A stretch of DNA of 64,000 nt from Ignavibacteriota bacterium (GCA_016218085.1 JACREY010000017.1:22187-86186), one strand, 5' to 3'; counted from the first letter of the stretch, positions 48,365 through 57,950 are shown. Notes: a model not told the origin generated them from the letters alone. Made by a program: numbers and translations.

Positions 48365-51178
48365 TTATTTTATAAGCACCATTTTCTTAGTATCAATCAG
48401 GTTGCCATTTACTATTAACGAATAGAAGTAAACACCTGATGCCAGCATTGTGCCGTTGAATTCCTGAGTTTGATAACCTGCATTATAATGTTGGTTGTTA
48501 ATTATTTTAATCACTTCTCTACCGGCTACGTCATAAACCTTCATTGTAACTATACCTGCTTTTGGAATAGCAAATTTAATAGTTGTAGTCGGGTTGAACG
48601 GGTTCGGATAGTTCTGTGAAAGTTCATACCTTTGCGGTAATTCTGACTGGTTCTGCACACCTGAAACAAGCGGCAGGTTTGAATTCTTCCAGATGTATCC
48701 GCTTGAACCGCAAGTATAACCTACACTACCGGGCACGATTGCCACGTTGTACATTGTACCGCCGGCTGTGTTCTGGAGATTCCAGTTAGCTCCGCCGTTA
48801 GATGTTGTAATAGTCATTCCGTTTGAACCGACTGCTACGCCGACCCAGGGAGTATAGAATTTAATACCATACCAGGTTGGTGACGTACCGCCCGGCTTGT
48901 TTGCTATAGTATCCCATAATGCACCGCCGTTTGTGGTTTTATATATTCTGCCTGATGAACCTGAAATGTATCCGGTTGAAGCATCTAACATTTCAACACC
49001 ATACATAAAGCCGCCGAAAGCATCGACTATAGAGTCTTTTGTCCAGGTAGCACCGCCGTTTGTGGTTTTATAAGGTCTCGGAGTATAATTTACAATCCAT
49101 CCTGTATTTGCGTTAACAAAGTCCGCCCAGTAAATCTGTGCGCCTGAGCCGGTTAACGCATTTCCGATTGTCTGTTTGACCCAGCTTGTACCACCGTTTG
49201 TGGTCTTAATAATTGTTGAGTCGCCAGTCATAGATGTTTTCGAGAAAACCCAGCCGGTATTTGCATCGACAAAAATTACTTTTGCAAGAATTTTACTTGC
49301 TTCTGTGAACGGAGTCGGTACCGAATCCCACGAGGAACCGCCGTTTGTGGTTTTGAATAAGCTGGTATTCGAGCCGCAAGCCCAGCCGGTATTGTCATTA
49401 ATCATATGGATACTGTTCAGATATCCGTAAGCTGTTGTCGGGAATGTTGCAAGGTCCCAGGTCAAACCGCCGTTAGTCGAACGCAGTACCTGGTCTGCAG
49501 TTACAGTTGAAGACGTTCTTGCGCCAACTCCGAGAATTAAACCTGTTGCGGAAGAGTTTTGTGCCCAAACATCATAAGTAATACCTGCCTTTTTAAGAAT
49601 TGTAAATACTGCTGTGTTTGAAGCGCTAAGTCTTCTGTTAATCAATCCATAAGTACCGCCTGTAATTAATGTATCACCGCTTGCTGATACTGATGTTGCA
49701 TAATAAGTATTTGTCCACGGCTGTGTAGTTCCGCTTCCCAGGAAGCCAACTGTATCCCATGAAGTACCGTTATTCTGTGTTTTATAAATATAAAATGCAT
49801 CACCGGTTAAGAATACTTTGGAACCTGAAGATGCAGGTTTAAATACTGCAATATCATCTAAAAACATATTATTGCCGTATTCACTGATTGCTTTTAGTAT
49901 AACATAATTTGTTGCTCCGGTATAAGTTCCGGGTAATGAAAATTCATAATAATACCATCCGTCGGCACCTGCCTGAACCGGATATAATGTTTTGCTTCTG
50001 TTGATAGTTCCGAGTGTATCGGCATAAGTTGCTGATGCAGAATCGTTAATCATAGCAACGACTCTGTCTGCACTTGTTGAATAACCTGCATCCCTGTACA
50101 TCCAGAATCCGAATTTCACTCCGGGTGAACCGACAAGGCTGAAAGAAGTTGAAATTAATGCCGCCGTGGTAGTAGACGAATAATCATAACTTGCAAATGA
50201 AGTCATTCCTGCTCCGGAATGCGGAGTACAAGTAGGATAAACTCCTGCAGTAACTCTTGTCCAGAGACCTGTTCCAGAAATCTGAGTATTGAGCCATCCA
50301 GTCGGAGGAAATGTTGTTCCGTCAAAACTCTCCGATACCAAGTTGACCGGTGGATTGGACACCGGAACCGCCGCTATATCATAATAGCTGGAAGTGTTAG
50401 TTGTACCTACTATTACAGGCATTAATGTCCAGTTTGCACCTGCATTAGTCGTATATGAAAATTTACCTCCGGAACCCGCAACATAACCATTTGTGCTATT
50501 TGTAAAATGCATCTTGTAATTGATACTCGTATTTCCTGTGCTGATTACTGCTGACCAGGTCGCACCGCCATCGGTTGATTTCTGAACGTTACCTGATGTT
50601 GTAGTAACAACAAGATTCAATGTATCAAATGCGTGAATATCATACATTGTCGTAGTCGGTGCGGTTGTAATACCTGTCCAGGTAATACCGCCGTCTAAGG
50701 TCTTCCAGATTTTAGGTGTAACGGTACCAACTGCGTACCCTACATTGTTATTCAAAAACTGTACCTGATAAAAAATACCTGTAGTTACGGTGCTTGAATA
50801 AGCAGTATCCCAGGTAGTACCTCCGTTGGTTGTCCTGGTGATTCCGCCGTTTACCGAGGCAGAACCCACAACTACACCCGTGTTTTGATTGAAGAAATGC
50901 GCATCGTACATATTTATAGACTGACCGGTATATGCTAAATACTGTCCGCCGGCTTTATGATGAAATGTCCAGTTTACACCGGCATTTGTTGTTTTCATAA
51001 ATGTACCTGCAAAACCGATTGCATACCAGTTATTGGCATCCCAATACTTTATCCAGCGTATTGTATTACCCTGTGGTAAAGGATTTTGCCATTTCCAGTC
51101 CTGATTAAGCTGTGCACCAACATCCATAACCCAAGCCATGAGTAACAATGCAAAAAGCATAGTAGAGATTTTTTTCAT
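48365..51178 (-). CDS. T9SS-sorted Ycf48/BNR-like propeller protein with an inserted adhesin-type domain
   Basis: 937 residues. Signal peptide (to about 22, V-G-A/Q), then L-N-Q-D-W-K-W-Q-N-P-L-P-Q-G-N as in the paralog. Repeats T-x-G-G-x-x-W continue to about 270. Residues about 275-447 are a separate domain starting S-E-S-F-D-G-T-T-F-P-P-T-G-W and ending M-F-L-D-D-I-A-V-F, a choice-of-anchor J / cleaved-adhesin fold. The propeller repeats resume, and a T9SS domain (NYPNPFNPTTTIKFAIP) ends the protein. The insert is absent in the paralog at 44940. Ligand unknown. Confidence 0.86.
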   Translation of the reverse strand: MKKISTMLFALLLMAWVMDVGAQLNQDWKWQNPLPQGNTIRWIKYWDANNWYAIGFAGTFMKTTNAGVNWTFHHKAGGQYLAYTGQSINMYDAHFFNQNTGVVVGSASVNGGITRTTNGGTTWDTAYSSTVTTGIFYQVQFLNNNVGYAVGTVTPKIWKTLDGGITWTGITTAPTTTMYDIHAFDTLNLVVTTTSGNVQKSTDGGATWSAVISTGNTSINYKMHFTNSTNGYVAGSGGKFSYTTNAGANWTLMPVIVGTTNTSSYYDIAAVPVSNPPVNLVSESFDGTTFPPTGWLNTQISGTGLWTRVTAGVYPTCTPHSGAGMTSFASYDYSSTTTAALISTSFSLVGSPGVKFGFWMYRDAGYSTSADRVVAMINDSASATYADTLGTINRSKTLYPVQAGADGWYYYEFSLPGTYTGATNYVILKAISEYGNNMFLDDIAVFKPASSGSKVFLTGDAFYIYKTQNNGTSWDTVGFLGSGTTQPWTNTYYATSVSASGDTLITGGTYGLINRRLSASNTAVFTILKKAGITYDVWAQNSSATGLILGVGARTSSTVTADQVLRSTNGGLTWDLATFPTTAYGYLNSIHMINDNTGWACGSNTSLFKTTNGGSSWDSVPTPFTEASKILAKVIFVDANTGWVFSKTSMTGDSTIIKTTNGGTSWVKQTIGNALTGSGAQIYWADFVNANTGWIVNYTPRPYKTTNGGATWTKDSIVDAFGGFMYGVEMLDASTGYISGSSGRIYKTTNGGALWDTIANKPGGTSPTWYGIKFYTPWVGVAVGSNGMTITTSNGGANWNLQNTAGGTMYNVAIVPGSVGYTCGSSGYIWKNSNLPLVSGVQNQSELPQRYELSQNYPNPFNPTTTIKFAIPKAGIVTMKVYDVAGREVIKIINNQHYNAGYQTQEFNGTMLASGVYFYSLIVNGNLIDTKKMVLIK

Positions 51179-51523
51179 AATAATTACTCCTATAACCGAA
51201 TTTAAAAAAAGTTAACTGTAACCAAACAAAATAATCCGGTTGATTTAAATTAAAAATATTTATTTGTTTCTTTCGCTATTATTCGACTTTTTGTAGTATA
51301 AAAACGTACCGAATTTTTCGGATAAATTCCATATAGTTTTTTTCCCCTAAACCTTTCATTAAATGTAGCAATTTTTCCCGATTAAAATATCTCAATTTGA
51401 AACAAAATCTCTCATTTTGACAAAAAAAACCACAATAAATACACGTATTTAATCAAAAAAAGAGGTTTTTTAAAGGTATGGTTATTGCAGGTGAAAAGAA
51501 AGCGTAAATTATAATTAAGTATT
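51179..51523. other. 345-base divergent intergenic region
   Basis: Lies between two divergent T9SS genes, so promoters for both should be here. It contains a direct repeat CTCAATTTGA / CTCATTTTGA at 51391-51400 and 51411-51420, exactly 20 bases apart, which is a fit for a regulator on one helix face. No open reading frame or known RNA is seen. Confidence 0.5.
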
Positions 51524-53209
51524 ATGAAAAACATTTCATCAATACAGTCCGGAGAAAAATTAAGAATATTTCTAATAATATTATTACTTTTTTCAAGTAA
51601 GCCAAATTTTTCTCAATGGATGCAGGGGGGATCGGTTTCCGGTCTTGGAAGCTGGCCAAGCATCTTTGTACTGGATATTAATACGATTTTTATTGTAGGA
51701 GGACAAACAGGTCCCGTAATTTGGCGCTCTACCAACGGGGGTATCAATTTTTCTCAGCTTCCGACAAACGGACTTCCGACATCATCATCCGGAAGGTTTC
51801 TTACGTGTGTATGGGCTACTGATGTTAATACAATTTTTGCCGGGGACGGGGCAACTACGGGCAATGGACTTATTAAAAATGCGAAGGTTTACAGAACAAC
51901 AAACGGAGGAACAAACTGGACAACAATATTGAACACTGGCACAAACGTTTACGGTTTTATAAATGGTGTTGTGTTTTCCAGAACAAATACGAATTTGGGT
52001 GTTGCGAATTCCGACCCCAACAGCACTACGGAAGATTTCAAGACCTGGAAAACAACAAACGGCGGAGCAAACTGGACACTCTACCTTGCAAGTGCCCCTA
52101 ATTCCTGCGGAGCGCAGAATTCGGTCTTTCTGATTGATGAAAACTTCTTCGGATTCGGACTGAATACCGCAAATGCAAGAGTTGCTATTACCACAAACGG
52201 CGGAGTAAATTATATGTTCTGCAACCTTGCGGGAGCAGGTGGTGATAACGGTTTTGTATCAACGGTCGCATTCAATGACGACAAGCTGCACGGACTTGCA
52301 GGAACAAGCCAGACATCCACTACTATAGCCCGAACAACCAACGGAGGTGTTAACTGGTTTTCCCAGACAATTCCCGGCACTATAACAGGACACTGCAATA
52401 TCAAATGGGTGCCTTCCACGCCTGCGGTTTACCTTGTAATTTCGAGTTCATCAGCAACTCAATGCTTTAAATCAATTGACAACGGAAGTAACTGGACTGC
52501 GATAACATTTCCCGGAGGAGCTTCGGGTATTGCACACGCTGATTTGATTTATTCTTTAACCGAAAGGTATTTGGAAAACGAATCTTATATCTTTGCGGCA
52601 AACAGCAGCGGGAGCGTTTATTTCATGCACGAGAGCCCTATGCCCGTATCGCTTTATTCTTTTACATATTCGGTTTCAGGCAGAAATGTGAATCTGAAAT
52701 GGGCAACATCAGAAGAATTGAACAACAAAGGTTTCGAGATTCACAGAAAAAACCATGCTTCCGAAAATGAGTGGGAAGTAACTGGCTTTGTGAACGGCGC
52801 AGGTAATACAAATACAATGACAAATTATGAATTTAATGACAGGAATTTATCGGGAGGAAGATATTTTTACAGGCTTAAGCAGATTGATTTCAACGGCAAC
52901 TTCGAATATTTTAATCTGAACGGATTTGCTGAAATATCAAATCCCGGAAAGTTTGTGCTTTCGCAAAATTACCCCAATCCGTTTAATGCTTCTACAAAAA
53001 TCAGTTTTGAAATACCTGAAAACGGATTTGTTTCGCTGAAAATATATGATATACTCGGAAAAGAAATTGCCTCTTTAATTAATGAGAATAAAAATGCAGG
53101 ATATTACGAAGTCCGCTTTTCAAATGAAAATATTCCTTCGGGAACTTATATCTGTAAATTAAGTATGAAAAACAGCACAGCGGTAAAACGCATGCTGTAT
53201 ATAAAATAA
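51524..53209 (+). CDS. T9SS-sorted propeller protein
   Basis: 561 residues. The N-terminus is unusual: a polar stretch before a hydrophobic segment (F-L-I-I-L-L-L-F-S-S), so the exact signal peptide start is not sure (a later start is possible). The body carries W-x-S-T-N-G-G and T-T-N-G-G-x-N-W repeats of the Ycf48/BNR type, then a beta-rich region with V-N-L-K-W-A-T-S-E-E-L-N-N-K-G-F-E-I and R-Y-F-Y-R-L-K-Q-I-D-F-N-G. The last 80 residues are a T9SS domain (NYPNPFNASTKISFE). The ending is more diverged than in other cargo here (G-T-Y-I-C-K-L). Ligand unknown. Confidence 0.82.
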   Translation: MKNISSIQSGEKLRIFLIILLLFSSKPNFSQWMQGGSVSGLGSWPSIFVLDINTIFIVGGQTGPVIWRSTNGGINFSQLPTNGLPTSSSGRFLTCVWATDVNTIFAGDGATTGNGLIKNAKVYRTTNGGTNWTTILNTGTNVYGFINGVVFSRTNTNLGVANSDPNSTTEDFKTWKTTNGGANWTLYLASAPNSCGAQNSVFLIDENFFGFGLNTANARVAITTNGGVNYMFCNLAGAGGDNGFVSTVAFNDDKLHGLAGTSQTSTTIARTTNGGVNWFSQTIPGTITGHCNIKWVPSTPAVYLVISSSSATQCFKSIDNGSNWTAITFPGGASGIAHADLIYSLTERYLENESYIFAANSSGSVYFMHESPMPVSLYSFTYSVSGRNVNLKWATSEELNNKGFEIHRKNHASENEWEVTGFVNGAGNTNTMTNYEFNDRNLSGGRYFYRLKQIDFNGNFEYFNLNGFAEISNPGKFVLSQNYPNPFNASTKISFEIPENGFVSLKIYDILGKEIASLINENKNAGYYEVRFSNENIPSGTYICKLSMKNSTAVKRMLYIK

Positions 53210-53230
53210 GTAAATTCCTTAAGAAAAAAC

Positions 53231-53264
53231 AAAAACCCCGTTCCTGCCGAACGGGGTTTTTGTT
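53231..53264. terminator. Bidirectional terminator
   Basis: Stem AAAAACCCCGTTC / GAACGGGGTTTTT (53231-53243, 53249-53261) with loop CTGCC. Serves the plus-strand cargo gene and the minus-strand AlkD-like gene, which end on either side. Confidence 0.93.
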
Positions 53265-53267
53265 ATA

Positions 53268-53984
53268 TTATTTTTTTGCTTTGTATTTGAGCTTTTCAGC
53301 TTTACTCATTTTTTCGGTTGCATATTGTATTATTGTTCTCGGGGCATAATCCTTAATTTCCATTAATATTTTTTCAACTGGCTTCGGTTCTTTCTTCCAC
53401 GCTTCCCTGAAAAACCATCCCATTCCCTGGTGAACCGGTCTTTCCTTATCTTCAATTAAAGGTCTGACAAAATCCAGTAACGAGGAAATTTTTTCTTTAT
53501 CGAGAATTTTTATGAAAGAAACAGGCACGGCGCGCCTTGTCCAGATTGACTTTGAAGACATCCAGTTTTTTAAATCACTGAATAAAATTATCTTACGGAA
53601 ATAAAAAAGCTTTATCACTTCCCAGCACATAACATCCGTATGCGCCCAGGTGGTTGCGTATTTATCGAGCCACTTCTTCAGAATATTCAAATCGGATTTT
53701 TTAAATTCGCTTTCGTATCTTTTGAAAATCCTGACAGCAAGGGCGCTTTCCTCGTACTTTCCAGATGAATACAGCAATTCGCAGAGTTCTTTTGCTTCAT
53801 TGAATTTTAATTTTTCAATGTACTCCCTCCCCCATTTTTCAAATTCCGTATCGAGTTTTTTCGAATCTAGTCCGTGTGCATCATATCCTTCTTTAAAATA
53901 CCTCGAATACTTCTGCACTATTTTCGGGTCTGCATTTTTTTCGCACCACGATTTGATTTCTTTATAGATTTTTTGTGTATTCAT
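53268..53984 (-). CDS. DNA alkylation repeat (AlkD-like) protein
   Basis: 238 residues from the ATG at 53984, which has GGAGGAG just upstream; a longer in-frame reading would overlap the divergent gene. The protein is all helical with HEAT-like repeats and has T-R-R-A-V-P-V-S-F, H-Q-G-M-G-W-F-F-R-E-A-W and R-T-I-I-Q-Y-A-T-E-K, the pattern of AlkD/AlkC-type DNA glycosylases that remove bulky or methylated bases. The residue set for catalysis could not be fully checked by eye, so an inactive relative is possible. Divergent from the next gene by 74 bases. Confidence 0.8.
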   Translation of the reverse strand: MNTQKIYKEIKSWCEKNADPKIVQKYSRYFKEGYDAHGLDSKKLDTEFEKWGREYIEKLKFNEAKELCELLYSSGKYEESALAVRIFKRYESEFKKSDLNILKKWLDKYATTWAHTDVMCWEVIKLFYFRKIILFSDLKNWMSSKSIWTRRAVPVSFIKILDKEKISSLLDFVRPLIEDKERPVHQGMGWFFREAWKKEPKPVEKILMEIKDYAPRTIIQYATEKMSKAEKLKYKAKK

Positions 53985-54058
53985 TAATCTCCTCCGAAGA
54001 TAATTTTTCATTAATTTAATCAGTTTATATGTTATTATAAATTTATATTTTAATCTCA

Positions 54059-55084
54059 ATGAAAAGACTTTTATTAATATTAATCTTTTTTTCATCTTCG
54101 GTTTTTGCGGATTCCACCAATGTACTTTTTATCGGAAACAGCTATACTTTCGTAAATGATCTGCCGGTAATGTTTAAGAATCTTGCGGCAACCGGAGGAA
54201 AAAATGTGCATGCCGAAATGGAAGCACCGGGCGGATATACGCTGGAAAATCACCTGAACAGAATCTCATCTATTGATGCCATAAAACGCGGAATATGGGA
54301 TTACGTTGTGCTTCAGGAGCAAAGCCAGACACCCGTAATCGAATACCTGCGTTACAACAGCATGTATCCTTCAGCAGAAAAACTCGACAGCATAATAAAA
54401 GAATTTAACCCGGGCGCAGTAACGGTTTTCTATATGACATGGGGAAGAAAAAACGGAGGACAGCAGTGCATCGATACATCCTGCAGTCCGGTATTCACAA
54501 GCTATTTTCACATGCAGGATTCGCTGAAATCTTCTTATACAAAAATTTCAAATATTTTGGGTGCTTTGCTTTCACCCGCAGGCGAGGCGTGGAGAACTGC
54601 AAGATTAATCAGACCCGATGTAAATCTCTGGGATATGGATGAAAGCCACCCTACGCTCGAAGGCTCTTACCTGACTGCCTGCGTTTTCTTTGCTAAAATA
54701 TTTAACCAGTCGCCTATTGGTTTTTTCTATAACGGCGGACTTCCCGATACACTCGCTCTTTTCTATCAGCAGTGCGCCTGGCAGACTGTCGGAGTGAAAA
54801 ATAATATTTCATCTTCACCCGATAAATTCGAATTATTCCAGAATTACCCGAACCCGTTTAACGGCAGTACAATAATAAAATTTTCAATACCGAAATCTTC
54901 ATTAGTCAGTTTAAAAATTTATAATATACTCGGGCAAGAAATTTCAACATTAATTAATGAAAATCTTTCACCCGGCATTTACTCAATTCCCTTCTCAAAT
55001 CACCTAATCCCCAGCGGTGTTTATTTTTATAAGCTTAATTCAAATTCGTATTCTCTGATTAAAAAGCTTGTAATTATTAAATAA
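54059..55084 (+). CDS. T9SS-sorted SGNH-type hydrolase
   Basis: 341 residues. Signal peptide (to about 17), then a flavodoxin-like SGNH domain (about 20-245) with the block I Ser in F-I-G-N-S-Y-T, V-V-L-Q-E-Q-S-Q, and block V D-E-S-H-P-T-L-E-G-S-Y-L with the Asp/His pair. The arrangement resembles DUF4886-type lipases/esterases. The last 85 residues are a T9SS sorting domain (NYPNPFNGSTIIKFSIP), so the enzyme should be at the cell surface. Substrate unknown; acetyl or acyl groups of polysaccharides are a guess. A heptamer array follows the stop. Confidence 0.83.
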   Translation: MKRLLLILIFFSSSVFADSTNVLFIGNSYTFVNDLPVMFKNLAATGGKNVHAEMEAPGGYTLENHLNRISSIDAIKRGIWDYVVLQEQSQTPVIEYLRYNSMYPSAEKLDSIIKEFNPGAVTVFYMTWGRKNGGQQCIDTSCSPVFTSYFHMQDSLKSSYTKISNILGALLSPAGEAWRTARLIRPDVNLWDMDESHPTLEGSYLTACVFFAKIFNQSPIGFFYNGGLPDTLALFYQQCAWQTVGVKNNISSSPDKFELFQNYPNPFNGSTIIKFSIPKSSLVSLKIYNILGQEISTLINENLSPGIYSIPFSNHLIPSGVYFYKLNSNSYSLIKKLVIIK

Positions 55085-55100
55085 CAGTTGCTTTGCTCTT

Positions 55101-55131
55101 ACTTTTTACTTTTTACATTTTACTTTTTACT
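55101..55131 (+). repeat. Seven-base tandem repeat between the SGNH gene and icd
   Basis: ACTTTTT, ACTTTTT, ACATTTT, ACTTTTT, ACT. It starts 16 bases after the SGNH gene stop. Confidence 0.8.
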
Positions 55132-55221
55132 GCTGTAATGAATTTATTTACTTGAATTTATGTTACTTATGATATAAATTGATTTTTCTAACAATAAAAA
55201 AACTCTAAGGAAGGTTTTAAA

Positions 55222-56661
55222 ATGTCATTAAAAACACCCATCACCGTTGCATACGGCGACGGAATCGGTCCTGAAATTATGAATGCAACACTTGATATTA
55301 TTCAGGCAGCAGGAGCGCAGCTCGATATAGAAGTCATCGAAATAGGAGAACAGGTTTACCTTAAAGGCAATGCCGCGGGTATCGCTCCCGAAGCGTGGTC
55401 TTCACTCGAAAGAACAAAAGTATTCCTGAAAGCTCCCATTACTACACCGCAGGGCGGCGGATATAAGAGCTTAAATGTTGCCACAAGAAAAAGACTCGGA
55501 CTATATGCAAACATCAGACCTTGCCTTTCGAGTTACCCGTTTATAAAAACAAAACATCCCGTTCTCGATGTTGTTATCGTCCGTGAAAATGAAGAAGACC
55601 TATACGCAGGAATTGAATACCGCCAGACAAGACAGACCACTCAGGGACTAAAACTTATATCAAAACCCGGCTCCGAAAAAATTATAAGATACGCATTTGA
55701 ATATGCAAAGAATAACGGCAGGAAAAAAGTTACCTGCTTTATGAAAGATAATATAATGAAAATCACTGACGGGCTTTTTCATAAACTCTATGATGAAATC
55801 GGTCAGGAATATCCCGAAATTGAAAAAGAAGCGTGGATAATAGATGTCGGCTCTGCAAAACTTGCTACCAAACCCGAACTCTTCGACGTAATAGTTCTTG
55901 AAAATTTATACGGCGATATACTTTCGGACGTGGTAGCTGAAATGTCTGGCTCAATCGGACTCGGCGGCTCTGCCAATATCGGTGATGAATACGCTATGTT
56001 TGAAGCTATACATGGCTCGGCTCCGCGCAGAGCAGGACAGAATCTTGCAAACCCGACAGGATTATTACTCGGCGCAGTTCTTATGCTGATTCATATCAAA
56101 CAGCACGATATCGCAAGTAAGGTTCATAACGCCTGGCTCAAAACAATCGAAGACGGCGTGCATACATACGACATCTTCCGCGAAGGCGTAAGCAAACAGA
56201 AAGTCGGCACAAAGGAATTTGCTCAGGCAATCATAGAGCGGCTCGGACAGAAACCATCCGAACTTAAAGCTCTTGATTACCATCCCCGCGATGACAAGAA
56301 AATTGTTTCGCAGAAATCCGTTACATCAAAAGAAACAAAAGACCTCGTAGGAGTGGATGTATTCATAGACTGGACTGCGGGAAGCGCAGAAGACCTCGGA
56401 CAGATGATTGATAAAATAAAATCAAGCGACCTGAAACTTACAGGCATCACAAACAGAGGAACTAAAGTTTATCCCGACGGATTCGCAGGAACGTTTTGCA
56501 CAGACCTGTGGAGATGCAGATTCGAAACATCGAAACCCGGCGACAAGCTCAAACATCAGAGCATTCTGGATCTATTAAACCAATTCTATGATTTCGGATT
56601 TGACTTTGTAAAAACCGAGAACCTCTATAACTTTGACGGCTCAGCAGGTTTTTCACAATAA
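55222..56661 (+). CDS. icd: NADP-type isocitrate dehydrogenase, extended C-terminus
   Basis: 479 residues. The substrate motif with phosphorylatable-type Ser region (K-S-L-N-V-A-T-R-K-R-L), V-R-E-N-E-E-D-L-Y-A-G-I-E, the N-L-Y-G-D-I-L-S-D metal site and E-A-I-H-G-S-A-P identify the beta-decarboxylating family. The last 115 residues (from about 365) form an extra domain with T-D-L-W-R-C-R-F-E and V-K-T-E-N-L-Y-N-F-D-G, as in the long Thermus-type isocitrate dehydrogenase. It makes 2-oxoglutarate in the TCA cycle. Co-factor choice is inferred from that relationship, not from residues. A strong terminator follows. Confidence 0.93.
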   Translation: MSLKTPITVAYGDGIGPEIMNATLDIIQAAGAQLDIEVIEIGEQVYLKGNAAGIAPEAWSSLERTKVFLKAPITTPQGGGYKSLNVATRKRLGLYANIRPCLSSYPFIKTKHPVLDVVIVRENEEDLYAGIEYRQTRQTTQGLKLISKPGSEKIIRYAFEYAKNNGRKKVTCFMKDNIMKITDGLFHKLYDEIGQEYPEIEKEAWIIDVGSAKLATKPELFDVIVLENLYGDILSDVVAEMSGSIGLGGSANIGDEYAMFEAIHGSAPRRAGQNLANPTGLLLGAVLMLIHIKQHDIASKVHNAWLKTIEDGVHTYDIFREGVSKQKVGTKEFAQAIIERLGQKPSELKALDYHPRDDKKIVSQKSVTSKETKDLVGVDVFIDWTAGSAEDLGQMIDKIKSSDLKLTGITNRGTKVYPDGFAGTFCTDLWRCRFETSKPGDKLKHQSILDLLNQFYDFGFDFVKTENLYNFDGSAGFSQ

Positions 56662-56708
56662 GATTTTTGTAATAACCTGTTATACTTTTTTCATCTTTAG
56701 CAATCTCC

Positions 56709-56745
56709 AAAATCCCCTCCGAAGTACATCGGAGGGGATTTTTTT
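56709..56745. terminator. Bidirectional terminator
   Basis: Stem AAAATCCCCTCCGA / TCGGAGGGGATTTT (56709-56722, 56729-56742) with a six-base loop and T run on the plus strand. Ends icd; on the minus strand it lies past the lipoprotein gene. Confidence 0.92.
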
Positions 56746-56791
56746 ATGTGGTCGATTTTTAGAAAAACAACATCTACAATAGTAATTATTA

Positions 56792-57874
56792 TTATTTTTT
56801 GTTTGGGGTACCTATTACAAGTGAACCAAATTCACCTGTAAATGTAAAATAAACTCTACCGGTACTGAACTCAAGATTGTGAAGACTTTCGTAAATTGTC
56901 AGTGGAAACATAGGGCTATTATTTTCTTTCCTCCATTTATTACCGCCAAAAGTATAAATTGACTCATTGAAATTAAGACCCACTAAAGAATCTTTAGAAA
57001 TCCCTCCTAATTTCATAAATGGTGCCCATACAGAGTCTAAAAAAGCGTGGTAAACCCACTCATTTCCGTTAAAATATTTAGTTCCGCAAGTGTTGTTTCG
57101 TGTAGTCATTATTACATCTTTCCCGCAACGAAAAATACAATTTGTATTACACGGAAAATCACCATAACAATCCGTTTCTACGTTAACAAAACCCCCATTT
57201 TCGAATTTATAAGAATAAAACAGTCCTGTTGTTTTTTGGCTTTTTGCAAATAAAAACAAATTATTATCAGGGCTTAAGTAAAACTTTAAAGGTTGTATCG
57301 AATCACTTCCCTGTAGTTCATATTTATTAATTGTTCCATTATCAAAATAGTATGCAAATCCTCTATTCGCTTCGCAAAGCCAGGCTTGATTTACACCTGT
57401 TACCAAAAGGTCATTAATCGAAACCACAGTGTCAACAATAGTATAATTGGTTATCGTTCCAAATGTGATTTTTTTTAAAACAGGTCTGTATGTATTTGAA
57501 TTGATAATTCTTTTTGTCCCGGAGACAAATATATTGTTTTTATCAAAACCGTAAACTTTTCTAGGGTAAAAGTCAGGGTCTGATAAGTTATATTGAGTAC
57601 ATGTCACTCCATCATAAAATAATAATATAGAATAAGCCCAAATACCTCCAATTATATATACGTTATTTGTATCAGCTGCATATAAATCTCCCGGTGTGAG
57701 ATTAATTGGAACTAATTTCCATATATACCTGCTCACTGTATCCGGTCCTGCAGGCGGTGGCGGCGGGTCAACCGGTTCAACGGGGTTTTCATCCTTCGCG
57801 CAGGAGGAAATAAGGAATGCCGCACATAATAGAAAAGGGAATACCGCTTTTAAGAAAAGTTTTCTTATTTTCAT
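56792..57874 (-). CDS. Lipoprotein with a propeller-like body
   Basis: 360 residues. The signal peptide ends in a lipobox (L-I-S-S-C, Cys at about residue 25) followed by a Pro-rich tether (V-E-P-V-D-P-P-P-P-P-A-G-P). The body has many short strands with W, Y and F (Y-I-I-G-G-I-W-A-Y and similar), suggesting a propeller, with several Cys that could form disulfides. Without a T9SS tail it is probably held in the outer membrane by lipid. No family recognised. Confidence 0.7.
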   Translation of the reverse strand: MKIRKLFLKAVFPFLLCAAFLISSCAKDENPVEPVDPPPPPAGPDTVSRYIWKLVPINLTPGDLYAADTNNVYIIGGIWAYSILLFYDGVTCTQYNLSDPDFYPRKVYGFDKNNIFVSGTKRIINSNTYRPVLKKITFGTITNYTIVDTVVSINDLLVTGVNQAWLCEANRGFAYYFDNGTINKYELQGSDSIQPLKFYLSPDNNLFLFAKSQKTTGLFYSYKFENGGFVNVETDCYGDFPCNTNCIFRCGKDVIMTTRNNTCGTKYFNGNEWVYHAFLDSVWAPFMKLGGISKDSLVGLNFNESIYTFGGNKWRKENNSPMFPLTIYESLHNLEFSTGRVYFTFTGEFGSLVIGTPNKK

Positions 57875-57950
57875 TCAATTTATGTGATTGATTAAATTTA
57901 TCACATATCAAAATATATTTCTATTACAAAAATAATACCTCTGTTTTATT

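Noticed and set aside
53985..54095. N-terminal extension of the AlkD-like protein
   Set aside because: It would overlap the divergent gene at 54059, while a clear ribosome-binding site precedes the ATG at 53984.
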